This document shows positions 52,453 through 59,890 of a DNA stretch of 64,000 bases, one piece after another. The stretch is taken from assembly GCA_947493695.1 (NCBI GenBank), contig CANLSF010000006.1, positions 372,001-436,000 of the forward strand. Direction: 5' to 3'. A program made the position numbers and the translations under genes. The DNA comes from an uncultured Kiloniellaceae bacterium (GTDB lineage: Bacteria > Pseudomonadota > Alphaproteobacteria > Kiloniellales > Kiloniellaceae). The notes under the pieces are model-generated. The model saw nothing but the letters and a program-made list of their open reading frames with translations, did no database searches and was not told where the DNA came from. Position 1 is the first letter of the stretch, and the number at the start of each line of letters is the position of its first letter.

Positions 52453-53748
52453 TCAGCAGGTGCCCGCACCAAGTGCGAGTTCCGAGATGAAACCTTCGTA
52501 AGCATCAGGCATCTGGATCCGTTCGTCGCTGGGCAGGCTTTTCCAATCGTCTTCCCAACAATAGGTCTCCAGCAAGCGGTTGATGCCGACACCATATTTG
52601 TGCCCCCACTCGTGAATCAGAATGATGGCCTGGCGATCCACTGGCTGACTCCACCAGTCCGGACAGATGTGGATGTTACCGGCGGTCACGGCATTGCGCC
52701 CAGGTTTACAGGCTTCGAAGAGTCCATGCTCTCCACACTCGTAGGAGACTTCATTGGAGCCGTCGAACGTGGTTTTCATCGCTTTCTCAACATGACCAAG
52801 CCGCCGGCCATTTTGGAAGTGTTGCGAGCCATCCATATCAATCTTGAACCACTTGAGCAGAGCCGCCTTCACCGCAGGCGTGCGGTTGCCGCGCGGGTCA
52901 CGCTCGGCTGTCATGGCAATCGCTTTTTTCAGGATCCGTCGCGCAGTGAAATGCCTGACCAAAAGGTCCGATTCCTTGGTTCCGCAGTCTTCCGCCTCAA
53001 CGCGCATAATGCTCTCACGCCCGCGATCCTGACGCTGTTGAACCACGTGTGTCAGCTCATGCGCCAGCAGATGCCGCCCCGCCGCCGTATCGGGGCTATA
53101 GCGACCGGGTGCGAAGACGATGTTGCGCCCGTAGGTAAAGGCGCGTGCATTGATGTCGCGCGCACGTTTGCCAGCGGCATCGCCTTGATGGATTCTAACG
53201 TCGGCAAAGCTGCGGCCGAACCGCGGTTCGAAAAAATTTCGCAGTTGTGCGGGTAAAGCCTGTCCTCCACCAAGGCCGGCCATCGGTCTGGTCGGCGCCC
53301 CTCGAGCCCCGCCCGGCTCTGCGCGCGCCTGTATTTCCTCACCCTCTTCCTCAGATCCGCCCATATCCGCTTGCACGACCTCCTCTTCGGACTCTTCCGT
53401 CTGAGCCTGAAGAACCTCTTCCTCCTCCTCGGTTTCCCGTTGCAGACTTCCCGTGATCTCGTCGGCGCTTTCGGATTGGCGCATCACTGCGTCTTGCGGC
53501 GCGGACGACACTGCACCGGCTGTCGGTTCAGCCATGGCCATGACCTGCGCCGCAACCGAGTCCGCTTCACGTTCAGCGGGATGGTCGGGCCCGGCAATCT
53601 GCTGTGCCTGACAGCTTGGACAACCGCCGCCGCAAGAGCAGCCTGCTTTGCGCTGCGCGGACGTTCGGGGAGGAATAGCTCTGATCGGGAGCGGCGCGCT
53701 CATCGAGGGTGCAAGAGACCGGCGCTTGAATGGTGCTGCGAGACGCAT
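52453..53748 (-). CDS. DUF4157 protein with second C-terminal zinc-protease motif (candidate eCIS cargo)
   Basis: A 431-residue protein. Residues 32-65 hold AQRKAGCSCGGGCPSCQAQQ and AEREAD, shared with the other DUF4157 protein. Residues about 104-142 are a Glu-rich low-complexity stretch. DUF4157 spans about 162-240 with HELTH at 230-234 (QLRNFFEPRFGRSFADVRIH before it). A second zinc motif, HEWGHKYG, is at 379-386, followed by acidic residues (ETYCWEDDW 394-402, PDAYEGF 414-420) that could supply the third ligand of an M35-like protease. The start at 53748 has GGTGGA about nine bases upstream; an in-frame ATG at 53820 would place part of the probable promoter inside the gene. It precedes the operon and has its own promoter candidate. 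Confidence 0.83.
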   Translation of the reverse strand: MRLAAPFKRRSLAPSMSAPLPIRAIPPRTSAQRKAGCSCGGGCPSCQAQQIAGPDHPAEREADSVAAQVMAMAEPTAGAVSSAPQDAVMRQSESADEITGSLQRETEEEEEVLQAQTEESEEEVVQADMGGSEEEGEEIQARAEPGGARGAPTRPMAGLGGGQALPAQLRNFFEPRFGRSFADVRIHQGDAAGKRARDINARAFTYGRNIVFAPGRYSPDTAAGRHLLAHELTHVVQQRQDRGRESIMRVEAEDCGTKESDLLVRHFTARRILKKAIAMTAERDPRGNRTPAVKAALLKWFKIDMDGSQHFQNGRRLGHVEKAMKTTFDGSNEVSYECGEHGLFEACKPGRNAVTAGNIHICPDWWSQPVDRQAIILIHEWGHKYGVGINRLLETYCWEDDWKSLPSDERIQMPDAYEGFISELALGAGTC

Positions 53749-53826
53749 GGTAAAATCCACCAATGGTTCGAGTACACAGATATAAAAATACAAACTCATC
53801 AGCGGCTCAGAATTTCGCATGGCTTT

Positions 53827-53842
53827 GCGTCATTCCAGCCAC
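53827..53842 (-). promoter_or_regulatory. Possible second sigma54 promoter, upstream of DUF4157 gene
   Basis: The minus strand reads GTGGCTGGAATGACGCA: TGGC followed at the right distance by GCA, with the invariant GG and GC ten bases apart. It departs from the consensus at four other positions, so it is weaker than the sheath promoter. Start of transcription would be near 53815, about 67 bases before the ATG at 53748. An inverted repeat lies 10-40 bases further upstream. Confidence 0.45.
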
Positions 53843-53977
53843 GTCAACGCCGGTCGATCCTATCGGCAGGAGACCGGCAACCACTCATTATTCATATGTG
53901 ATACTATAGCATTTTAATGCCTTATCCCACAAACTTCGGCTTTAAACGCTGGCCTGCAGGGCCGCCGAAAGACCCGA

Positions 53978-54022
53978 AGGCCCCGTGATGCGCACGAGGC
54001 CTCCGGGCTCCGACCGGGAGCC
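53978..54022 (-). terminator. Double hairpin after the VWA lipoprotein gene
   Basis: Two GC-rich stems: GGCTCC (54006-54011) / GGAGCC (54017-54022), and AGGCC-C-CGTG (53978-53987) / CACG-A-GGCCT (53993-54002), which pair over nine bases with one mismatch. They lie 48-92 bases after the VWA stop on the minus strand. Only a weak T-rich tail follows (TTCGGGTCTTTC), so termination may be partial. Confidence 0.5.
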
Positions 54023-54069
54023 TACCTGCAGATCGGTCGAAAAAGCGGCGCGATAGATTACGCAAAGAT

Positions 54070-55680
54070 TTACCAGGCGCCGTCGCTCAGACCTTCCGCC
54101 TGCCGCACGAGTTGCAGAAACTCACCGCGGCGTCCATAGGGGTCGCTGCTGCGGCCGCTGTGCGCCAGATCGAGCACGTCATCGTAATTGAATTCACCGG
54201 TGTCGATCTCGCCGCGCAGGATCTGCCCGAAGGCTGCGACAGCGACGGCGAAACGCACGTCTTCCGGCGCGTCTTCCAGCAACTCGACCTCTTCAAACCT
54301 TGAGATCGGCTGGCCCAGTTCGCGGCTGGTTCGCGTGCCCGGCTCCTTGAAGCGCAGCTTGACGAAGGCGTATTCATCCTGCGTGGCGACCGCCCGTTTC
54401 AGATCCGGGTCAACCGAGGCAAGCTGATAGCGAAAGCCCTGACGCGCCCGGGCCAGATGAGGCACCAGAGTGATCTCATAGAGCGCGGTCACACTGTGGC
54501 CGCTGCCGACATCGCCAGCATCGACCCGGTCATTGTGGAAATCGCGACTGCGCAAAGCGCGGGTCTCATATCCGATCAGACGATAACTGCCGATGATGTC
54601 CGGGTTGAATTCGATCTGGACCTTCACGTCCTCGGCAATCGGGATCAGGTTTGCGGTGACTTCATCGTCCAGTACCTTGCGGGCTTCCATCAGGCTGTCC
54701 AGATAGGCCGCCTGACCATTCCCCGCCTGCGCCAGAGCTTGTGCAATATGATCGTTCACGTTGCCGTCGCCGACCGTAAGGACCGTCAGATATACGCCGC
54801 TCCTACGTTTTTTCGTGATCAGCTTACGCATCGCCACCGGATCGCTGGCACCGACATTAAAGTCGCCGTCGCTGATCAGGATCACGCGGTTGACCGCATC
54901 GGAACTGAACTGATAGTCGGCGACGGAATAGGCATGCTCCAGCCCCTTCTCACCGCCGGTACTGCCGCCCGCCCGCAGGCGGTTGATGGCGCTCTCGATC
55001 CGCTGCCTGTCACGAACCGGGGTTGAATCAAGAACCGTGCGCGTGCCGTCGCTGAAGGTCACGATTGCAAGCTTATCATCTTCCTGCAGGCCTTTGGTCA
55101 GACCCTTCAGCGAGCGCTTGGCAAGACCCAGGCGGTCCTCGCCTTTCATCGAGCCGGAGGTATCGATCAGAAAAACAAGGTTCACCGGCGGTCGCGCGCG
55201 GCGCGGCACGCTGTAGCCCTGCAGCCCGACATGCAGAAGCTGGGTTTCAGCGTTCCAGGGATTGGGCATGACCGTTGTCGCGATCGCGAAGGGCTCTTCG
55301 GGATTGCGCGGCTGGGGATAATCGTAATCGAAGTAATTCACCATCTCCTCGATCCGCACCGCATCACGCGGCGGCATCTGACGGCTTTTCAGAATACGCC
55401 TGACGTGGGAATAGGCCGCGGTGTCGACGTCGACGCTGAAGGTCGAGCGCGGCTGCTCTTCGACCTGCTGAAAACCCTGATAGGGCAGGCTCGGAAATCG
55501 CTCGCCGCCGTAGGTCGAGGAATATTCGCTCGTGCCCTTGTAGCGGACAATACCGGTCGCCGGTGCTTGAGACGGGTTTCCCGCCGAGCTATCGGCCGAC
55601 ATCTCCGGATCTGAAGCACAGCCGGCCAGCCCGGCTGCAAGTGCTCCAACTATCAAAACGCTGCCGAGAGATCGTTTCAT
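54070..55680 (-). CDS. VWA-domain lipoprotein (YfbK-like)
   Basis: A lipoprotein of about 536 residues. The signal peptide ends in the lipobox LAGC with the lipidated Cys at about residue 21. A YfbK-type N-terminal domain follows (FSVDVDTAAYSHVRRILKSR, then DAVRIEEMVNYFDYDYPQP). The VWA domain has the MIDAS motif DTSGS at 173-177 and later GGSTGGEKGLEHAY and LISDGDFNVGASDP. The C-terminal domain resembles DUF3520 (GHSVTALYEITLVP). It should sit in the periplasm or on the outer membrane and bind a metal ion and a protein partner; the partner is unknown. ATGs at 55686 and 55680 are both well placed. Confidence 0.88.
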   Translation of the reverse strand: MKRSLGSVLIVGALAAGLAGCASDPEMSADSSAGNPSQAPATGIVRYKGTSEYSSTYGGERFPSLPYQGFQQVEEQPRSTFSVDVDTAAYSHVRRILKSRQMPPRDAVRIEEMVNYFDYDYPQPRNPEEPFAIATTVMPNPWNAETQLLHVGLQGYSVPRRARPPVNLVFLIDTSGSMKGEDRLGLAKRSLKGLTKGLQEDDKLAIVTFSDGTRTVLDSTPVRDRQRIESAINRLRAGGSTGGEKGLEHAYSVADYQFSSDAVNRVILISDGDFNVGASDPVAMRKLITKKRRSGVYLTVLTVGDGNVNDHIAQALAQAGNGQAAYLDSLMEARKVLDDEVTANLIPIAEDVKVQIEFNPDIIGSYRLIGYETRALRSRDFHNDRVDAGDVGSGHSVTALYEITLVPHLARARQGFRYQLASVDPDLKRAVATQDEYAFVKLRFKEPGTRTSRELGQPISRFEEVELLEDAPEDVRFAVAVAAFGQILRGEIDTGEFNYDDVLDLAHSGRSSDPYGRRGEFLQLVRQAEGLSDGAW

Positions 55681-55895
55681 GGTCATCGCCTTATCCCCCA
55701 AGGATTGAAAAACCGGACCTTGATGGGCTCTGAAGGCGGAAAGACGGAAAAGCTGTGGCAAAAATATGTCATAACGCGACGATTTTGGGGCGGCGTTAAG
55801 CTTTCTCAAAAAGAATCACGTTCTATTTCCGGATGTGATACAACCCGCCGCCGGGGCATAATCCCCGCCTCTAAATTGCAAAAGGTATAGAGCAA

Positions 55896-56120
55896 ATGAA
55901 ACGACGACCGCGGCCGCAACGGCCGAACCCCGCAGCCAAGGCATTGGCCGATCCGAAGTACAGAAGACGGGTCATCAGAGCCAAGAAAGGCAAGGCTTCA
56001 TACACAAGAAAAGGGCGTCAGGCTTATCCGGGCGCCCTTTCTTTTTGCCTTCCCCGGCGTGAAGTCCGGCAGCAGCGGTACAACCACACCTTTGTTCTCA
56101 ACGCCGGAAATTTTCATTAA
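55896..56120 (+). CDS. arfA: Probable alternative ribosome-rescue factor ArfA
   Basis: A 74-residue basic protein. ALADPKYRRRVIRAKKGKAS plus YTRKGRQ (about residues 16-42) matches the core of E. coli ArfA (DPLFRQRV..KKGKGSYMRKG), which binds stalled ribosomes and recruits RF2 to release peptides when tmRNA fails. A strong intrinsic terminator lies inside the coding sequence (codons 39-51), as in E. coli, where the arfA mRNA is cut or ends without a stop codon so that the active truncated protein is made only when tmRNA is not working. Truncation here would leave about 48 residues including the whole conserved core. AAAGGT lies about ten bases before the ATG. Residues 50-74 after the hairpin look non-conserved. 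Confidence 0.75.
   Translation: MKRRPRPQRPNPAAKALADPKYRRRVIRAKKGKASYTRKGRQAYPGALSFCLPRREVRQQRYNHTFVLNAGNFH
56010..56045 (+). terminator. Intrinsic terminator inside arfA
   Basis: AAAGGGCG (56010-56017) pairs exactly with CGCCCTTT (56033-56040), with further GG/CC pairing in the loop, and is followed at once by CTTTTTG. This is a typical Rho-independent terminator, placed within the reading frame. It would give an mRNA without a stop codon, the control used by arfA in gammaproteobacteria. It could also be an RNase III substrate. Confidence 0.8.
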
Positions 56121-56283
56121 CTAATTGAACTTAGTAATAAAAATGCCACCTGCTTGCTACGCCAAAATCACACCCCTTAGTTTACCTAGTACCGCTGTGT
56201 TCACGAGACGCGATCGCGCGGCCCTGCGATTGCACACTTTGAAGGACGAGGGTCCACAGCGACCACCTGGGTGAAAAGCAATC

Positions 56284-56595
56284 ATGTCAAATACCGATCT
56301 GGAACCATCCGACTCATCGCCCTGCGAAAGAGAGGGCCGTAATTTCTTTGACGAATTCGACGAAACGGAAGAGTTCCTGCCGCCCCGCACACGCCTGCTC
56401 CAGATGCTGTCGGATACCGGCGATGTCCTGGAAGATATCGAAACCCGCTGCAGCGACCTGGTCCGCGCCATCGAAAGCGCCAGTCTCTCATCCAACGATG
56501 CCGCCGGATTAAAGAAGCGCGTGTGGCGTATCGAAGACCTCTCGGTCAAGGCTGCCGAGAAGATCAACGGCCGACACGACGAAACTACAGCTTAA
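56284..56595 (+). CDS. Small acidic hypothetical protein
   Basis: A 103-residue acidic protein. The first 35 residues are Glu/Asp-rich (FFDEFDETEEFLPPR) and the rest is helical (LLQMLSDTGDVLEDIETRCS, then AGLKKRVWRIEDLSVKAAEK). No signal peptide, membrane helix or known motif. The ribosome-binding site is weak (GGTGAAAAG about eight bases upstream). Codon use and the clear hydrophobic pattern of the helices favour a real gene. It ends 21 bases before the convergent GntR gene. Function unknown. Confidence 0.62.
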   Translation: MSNTDLEPSDSSPCEREGRNFFDEFDETEEFLPPRTRLLQMLSDTGDVLEDIETRCSDLVRAIESASLSSNDAAGLKKRVWRIEDLSVKAAEKINGRHDETTA

Positions 56596-56616
56596 AACAG
56601 CAGAGATTATAGGGAT

Positions 56617-57267
56617 TTAAGACAAACCCATCGCGCGTTGTCGCGCGTGCTCAATGTGGAAAACAAGTGCGTCCACCGCGCTCTGCACATCCCGCGCCTG
56701 CATCGCCTTGACGACATTGAGGTGCTCTTTCATCACCGGCACCACATGCCCCTCAATGCGGGTAAGCTCTTGCCGGATCAAACGGATTTTCAGCGAGTTC
56801 ACCCGGTAAGCCTTGACGGCAATTTCGTTTTTCAGCGAGTCGATCAGAAAGTCGTGGAACCCCCAGTCAACAATCTGCGCACGCGCGTCCAGGTCTTTTG
56901 AAACACCTGAACTCGAGGCTTCGTCAAGAATGTCCTGATGCTCTCGACGAAGGCGTTCCAGATCCAGGTCACTGGCGGTGCGGGTGCAGTGCGCAACCCC
57001 TTCTTTCTCGAGAATAACCCGGAACTGATAGGCATCGCGCACAAGGTTAAAATCGATTGCCGCGATCTGCATGCCCCGCTGCGGCACGGTCGTAATCAGG
57101 CCTTCCGCCTCCAGGCGCGGCACCAGTTCGCGAATAGCGGCAAGGCTCATGCCGGTCAACTCGACCAGTTCCCGCTGCGAAACAAACTGACCGGGCCGCA
57201 CATGACTGGCCAGAAGATGCCGCGTGAAGGACTGGTAGGCCTGCTCGCGCATTTTCTCTACAGCCAT
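56617..57267 (-). CDS. GntR-family regulator with FCD domain
   Basis: A 216-residue regulator. The winged helix-turn-helix is at about residues 8-72 (VRPGQFVSQRELVELTGMSL, then AIRELVPRLEAEGLITTVPQ, RGMQIAAID). The FCD ligand domain covers about 80-210, with metal/ligand candidates D and H in WGFHDFLIDSLKNEIAVKAY and HLNVVKAMQARDVQSAVDAL. Such regulators usually repress a catabolic operon until its substrate binds. It lies 67 bases after the lyase gene on the same strand and probably controls both that gene and the divergent TRAP transporter through the palindrome at 58247-58260. Confidence 0.88.
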   Translation of the reverse strand: MAVEKMREQAYQSFTRHLLASHVRPGQFVSQRELVELTGMSLAAIRELVPRLEAEGLITTVPQRGMQIAAIDFNLVRDAYQFRVILEKEGVAHCTRTASDLDLERLRREHQDILDEASSSGVSKDLDARAQIVDWGFHDFLIDSLKNEIAVKAYRVNSLKIRLIRQELTRIEGHVVPVMKEHLNVVKAMQARDVQSAVDALVFHIEHARQRAMGLS

Positions 57268-57334
57268 GATTTATCCCTGTTCATGCGTTCTTTTGCCCGG
57301 AAAAACCCTGATGTTTCAAGCTCGAATTCCTGCC

Positions 57335-58228
57335 TCACGCAGCCTTGATGTTTTTCAGTTGGTCCAGCGCCTGCGTCAGCCGCGAGACGTCCTCGTCCCC
57401 AATGCGCATAAGCGGCGATCTGACGTTCAACCAGGTTTGATCGCCGCTCCCATATGCAATCGCCGCCTTGATTGCCGGGATCAGCGGATAGGTCTCCAGC
57501 AAATCCACAAGCTGGTTGATGTAGGGATCCTCTGCGCCCTCCCAAGCCATACGGCGCACGGCTGCAGGGTCGATGTTTGCCATACCGCAGATCGCCCCTG
57601 CACCACCCTGTCGGACGGCGGCAGCCAGATGACGCTCCTCTCCGACCAGGATCGAGATGTCCTTGTGCGCACTCAGCAATGCCTCGGTGTAATCCCAATT
57701 GCCAGTGGAGTCCTTCACACCGACAACGGCATCTCCCAGCGTGTCGCGCAAACGCCCGATCAGGTCGACGCTGAGAGCGACCTCAGTCAGTGCGGGTATA
57801 TTGTAGAGAATAACCTTGATGGCGCCCTCATCGAAATGCCCCAGTACCTCCCGGTACCAGGCTTCAATGCCGTCATTCTTCGGCTGCTTAAAGTAGTAGG
57901 GTGGCGGCAGAAGAATCCGCGTGCAGCCAACGGCTTGCGCAGCTTTGATCTGCGCCACAGCATCCTGCACTGCGGTCGCCGAGATCCCGGAAACGAGGCG
58001 GTCACCGGCAATCCCGGCCGCCTTGAAGTGCGCCAGGAGCCTCAACCGTTCCTCCCACCCCAATGACGGTCCTTCGCCGGTGGTGCCGAAAAGCGTGACA
58101 CTATCGCACCCTCCCGCCAGGCAGGCCTGGGCATGCGTCAGCAACTGCGTGTCTGCAACCTCACCCGAAGGCAGGAACGGCGTTGCCAGCGCAACGGATA
58201 ATCCGAATCTCGTGCTTGAATTCTTCAC
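57335..58228 (-). CDS. Dihydrodipicolinate synthase / N-acetylneuraminate lyase family protein
   Basis: A class I aldolase of about 297 residues. The substrate-carboxylate loop GTTGEGPSL is near residues 48-56, the catalytic Tyr is in VILYNIPALT (about 133-142) and the Schiff-base Lys in VVGVKDSTGN (about 161-170). These are all present, so it should be active. The family includes DapA, NanA, and sugar-acid dehydratases; pairing with a TRAP transporter and an FCD regulator favours a catabolic lyase or dehydratase over lysine synthesis. The GTG at 58228, with AAGGATG seven bases upstream, is preferred to the ATG at 58246, which directly abuts the operator palindrome. Confidence 0.85.
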   Translation of the reverse strand: MKNSSTRFGLSVALATPFLPSGEVADTQLLTHAQACLAGGCDSVTLFGTTGEGPSLGWEERLRLLAHFKAAGIAGDRLVSGISATAVQDAVAQIKAAQAVGCTRILLPPPYYFKQPKNDGIEAWYREVLGHFDEGAIKVILYNIPALTEVALSVDLIGRLRDTLGDAVVGVKDSTGNWDYTEALLSAHKDISILVGEERHLAAAVRQGGAGAICGMANIDPAAVRRMAWEGAEDPYINQLVDLLETYPLIPAIKAAIAYGSGDQTWLNVRSPLMRIGDEDVSRLTQALDQLKNIKAA

Positions 58229-58246
58229 AGAACATCCTTTCAACAT

Positions 58247-58260
58247 AGTAACATGTTACT
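58247..58260. promoter_or_regulatory. 14-bp perfect palindrome, probable GntR operator
   Basis: AGTAACATGTTACT is identical on both strands. It lies between the divergent lyase and TRAP genes, 18 bases before the lyase GTG. Its GTxxxxxxAC half-site form resembles sites of FCD-type GntR regulators. The GntR protein encoded two genes away is the likely ligand. Confidence 0.7.
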
Positions 58261-58384
58261 CTGCTATTTTTGCGTTGCAAGCTCTGATCTATCGTGGCAG
58301 TTTTTTATAAAGTCCAGTGATCTGTTGGATTTCCAGGCCGCATCAAAGCAGGCTTAAAAAATAATTCGATTTGGGAGGAACAGC

Positions 58385-59383
58385 ATGAAATTGATGAAAC
58401 CCCTGGCGCTGTCGGCTGCTCTTGGTGCTGCAGCCCTCATCTCCGCTTCGACGACAATGCCGGTTGCCGCCGCCGATAAGATCCAGCTGCGCATGTCCAC
58501 GCCGGCAACGGAAACCGACTTCCGGTCCCAGGGACTGGCGACGGTCTTCGCAGAGGGTGTCAGCGAATTCGCCACCTATGAGCCGCATTACAACGACACG
58601 CTGTTCAAGCAGGGCACGGAACTGGTGGCGATTGCCCGCGGCAATCTGGAAATGTCGATCACCTCGGCACAGGAACTGGCGAAGTTGATTCCGGAATGGT
58701 CGATCTTCACAGCCGGTTACCTGATGCGCGATGCAGAACACCAACGCAAAGTCTTCGAAGGCGATATCGGCCAGGAAATGTATCAGCTGGTCGAGGAAAA
58801 ACTTGGCGTCAAACTGCTCTCGGTCATGTACTTCGGCACGCGTCAGCTCAATCTGCGGGACGACAAAAAGGTGATGACGCCGGCCGATCTGGAAGGCGTG
58901 AAACTGCGCATGCCCGGGACCGAAGCCTGGCAGTTCCTCGGCAAAGCCCTGGGAGCAAGCCCAACACCCATGGCCTTCACAGAAGTCTACACCGGTCTTC
59001 AGACCGGCGCGATCGACGGGCAAGACAATCCCTTGCCGACCGATAAGGATAAGAAGTTCTACGAAGTGACCAAGCAGATTGTTCTGACCGGTCATCTGGT
59101 GGATATGAACTTCCTCGCCTTCAGTCAGAAAACCTGGGACGGACTTTCCGCCGATCAGCAGAAAACTGTCATGGCATCTGCGCAAAAGGCCTCTGCCGAA
59201 ATCACGAAGACCATCCTGGATAACGAAGCCCAGCTCGTGGATTTCTTCAAGGAAAAGGGCCTGCAGGTCTATACGCCCGATGTCGACGCCTTTCGGAACC
59301 GGGCACAGAAAATGTATCTTGAATCCGACTTTTCCAAGGACTGGCCCAAGGGTCTGCTTGAGCGTATCAACGCAGTTAAGTAA
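58385..59383 (+). CDS. dctP: TRAP transporter substrate-binding protein DctP
   Basis: A 332-residue periplasmic receptor with a signal peptide (MKLMKPL start, cleavage near VAA-A at about residue 30). The DctP signature is clear: MYFGTRQLNLRDDKKVMTPA, then LEGVKLRMPGTEAWQFLGKA, with the substrate-carboxylate Arg in KLRMPG, followed by PTPMAFTEVYTGLQTGAIDG and QDNPLPT. It binds an organic acid and passes it to DctQM using the sodium gradient. GGAGGAA lies six bases before the ATG. Together with the lyase it suggests uptake and cleavage of a sugar acid, keto-acid or amino-sugar acid; the ligand is not identifiable. Confidence 0.93.
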   Translation: MKLMKPLALSAALGAAALISASTTMPVAAADKIQLRMSTPATETDFRSQGLATVFAEGVSEFATYEPHYNDTLFKQGTELVAIARGNLEMSITSAQELAKLIPEWSIFTAGYLMRDAEHQRKVFEGDIGQEMYQLVEEKLGVKLLSVMYFGTRQLNLRDDKKVMTPADLEGVKLRMPGTEAWQFLGKALGASPTPMAFTEVYTGLQTGAIDGQDNPLPTDKDKKFYEVTKQIVLTGHLVDMNFLAFSQKTWDGLSADQQKTVMASAQKASAEITKTILDNEAQLVDFFKEKGLQVYTPDVDAFRNRAQKMYLESDFSKDWPKGLLERINAVK

Positions 59384-59398
59384 CGGATTGATACGGGC

Positions 59399-59890
59399 AT
59401 GAAGGCGGTTCGGCTCTGGCTCCATGCACGGGCGGATAACGTGGCGGTGGGTCTTCTCACCGCCATGTTTCTTTCCTTTATCCTGCAGATTTTTAGCCGC
59501 TACGTCATCAATCAGCCGCTGGGCTGGACACTCGAGGCTTGCCTGCTGGCATGGTTGTGGACGGTCTTCTGGGGCTCAGCCTTCCTGCTTGAAGATAAAG
59601 ACCACGTAAAGTTCGATATCCTCTATTCCTCTGTCCGTCCGGGGACACGGCGGGTTTTCGCCCTCATTGCGGCTATTGCGATTGTCTCAGCCCTCGGAAC
59701 CTCCCTGCCCGCAACCGCGGACTTCATTGCCTTCATGAAGATCGAAAAGACATCCCTTCTGGGTATCCGTTTCGACTACGTTTTCTCGGTGTATCTGATT
59801 TTCGTGATCGCTGTGATCGCCCGCTATCTTCTGCGTGCCGTCACTGTTCTGCGCGGCGGCAGGCTTGACGAAACGGACAGCCGGAGATGA
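59399..59890 (+). CDS. dctQ: TRAP transporter small permease DctQ
   Basis: A 163-residue protein with four membrane segments and the DctQ motif WTLEACLLAWLWTVFWGSAF with LEDKDHVKFDIL, typical of the small TRAP subunit. It forms the membrane complex with DctM. It starts 15 bases after the dctP stop and overlaps dctM by four bases. Confidence 0.9.
   Translation: MKAVRLWLHARADNVAVGLLTAMFLSFILQIFSRYVINQPLGWTLEACLLAWLWTVFWGSAFLLEDKDHVKFDILYSSVRPGTRRVFALIAAIAIVSALGTSLPATADFIAFMKIEKTSLLGIRFDYVFSVYLIFVIAVIARYLLRAVTVLRGGRLDETDSRR

Larger units (their letters stand above)
25663..53748. other. Extracellular contractile injection system (eCIS) locus
   Basis: Phage-tail-like gene cluster without capsid, terminase, portal, integrase or lysis genes, and without type VI membrane-complex genes (no TssJLM). 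It contains a sheath, a tube, a CIS-tube-type adaptor, LysM protein, gp27-like hub, gp5-like spike, gp25, two large baseplate proteins, an AAA+ ATPase, a DUF4255 protein and DUF4157 proteins, the set that defines eCIS (AFP/PVC/Streptomyces-type particles). All structural genes are on the minus strand, 52102 to 27047, with no gap above about 21 bases. The regulator and the first DUF4157 gene flank the operon. Confidence 0.95.
53749..54069 (-). other. Intergenic region with hairpins and a sigma54-like element
   Basis: About 320 bases without a coding frame between the VWA gene and the DUF4157 gene, both on the minus strand. It contains two hairpins after the VWA stop, an inverted repeat GCCGGTC (53849-53855) / GACCGGC (53872-53878), and a sigma54-like element at 53827-53840. 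The part near 53885-53935 is AT-rich. Confidence 0.5.

Noticed and set aside
25663-53748. Reading the cluster as a prophage or a type VI secretion system.
   Set aside because: No capsid, portal, terminase, integrase or lysis genes for a prophage, and no TssJLM membrane-complex, ClpV or Hcp-type genes for type VI; DUF4255, DUF4157 and the CIS-tube protein point to eCIS.
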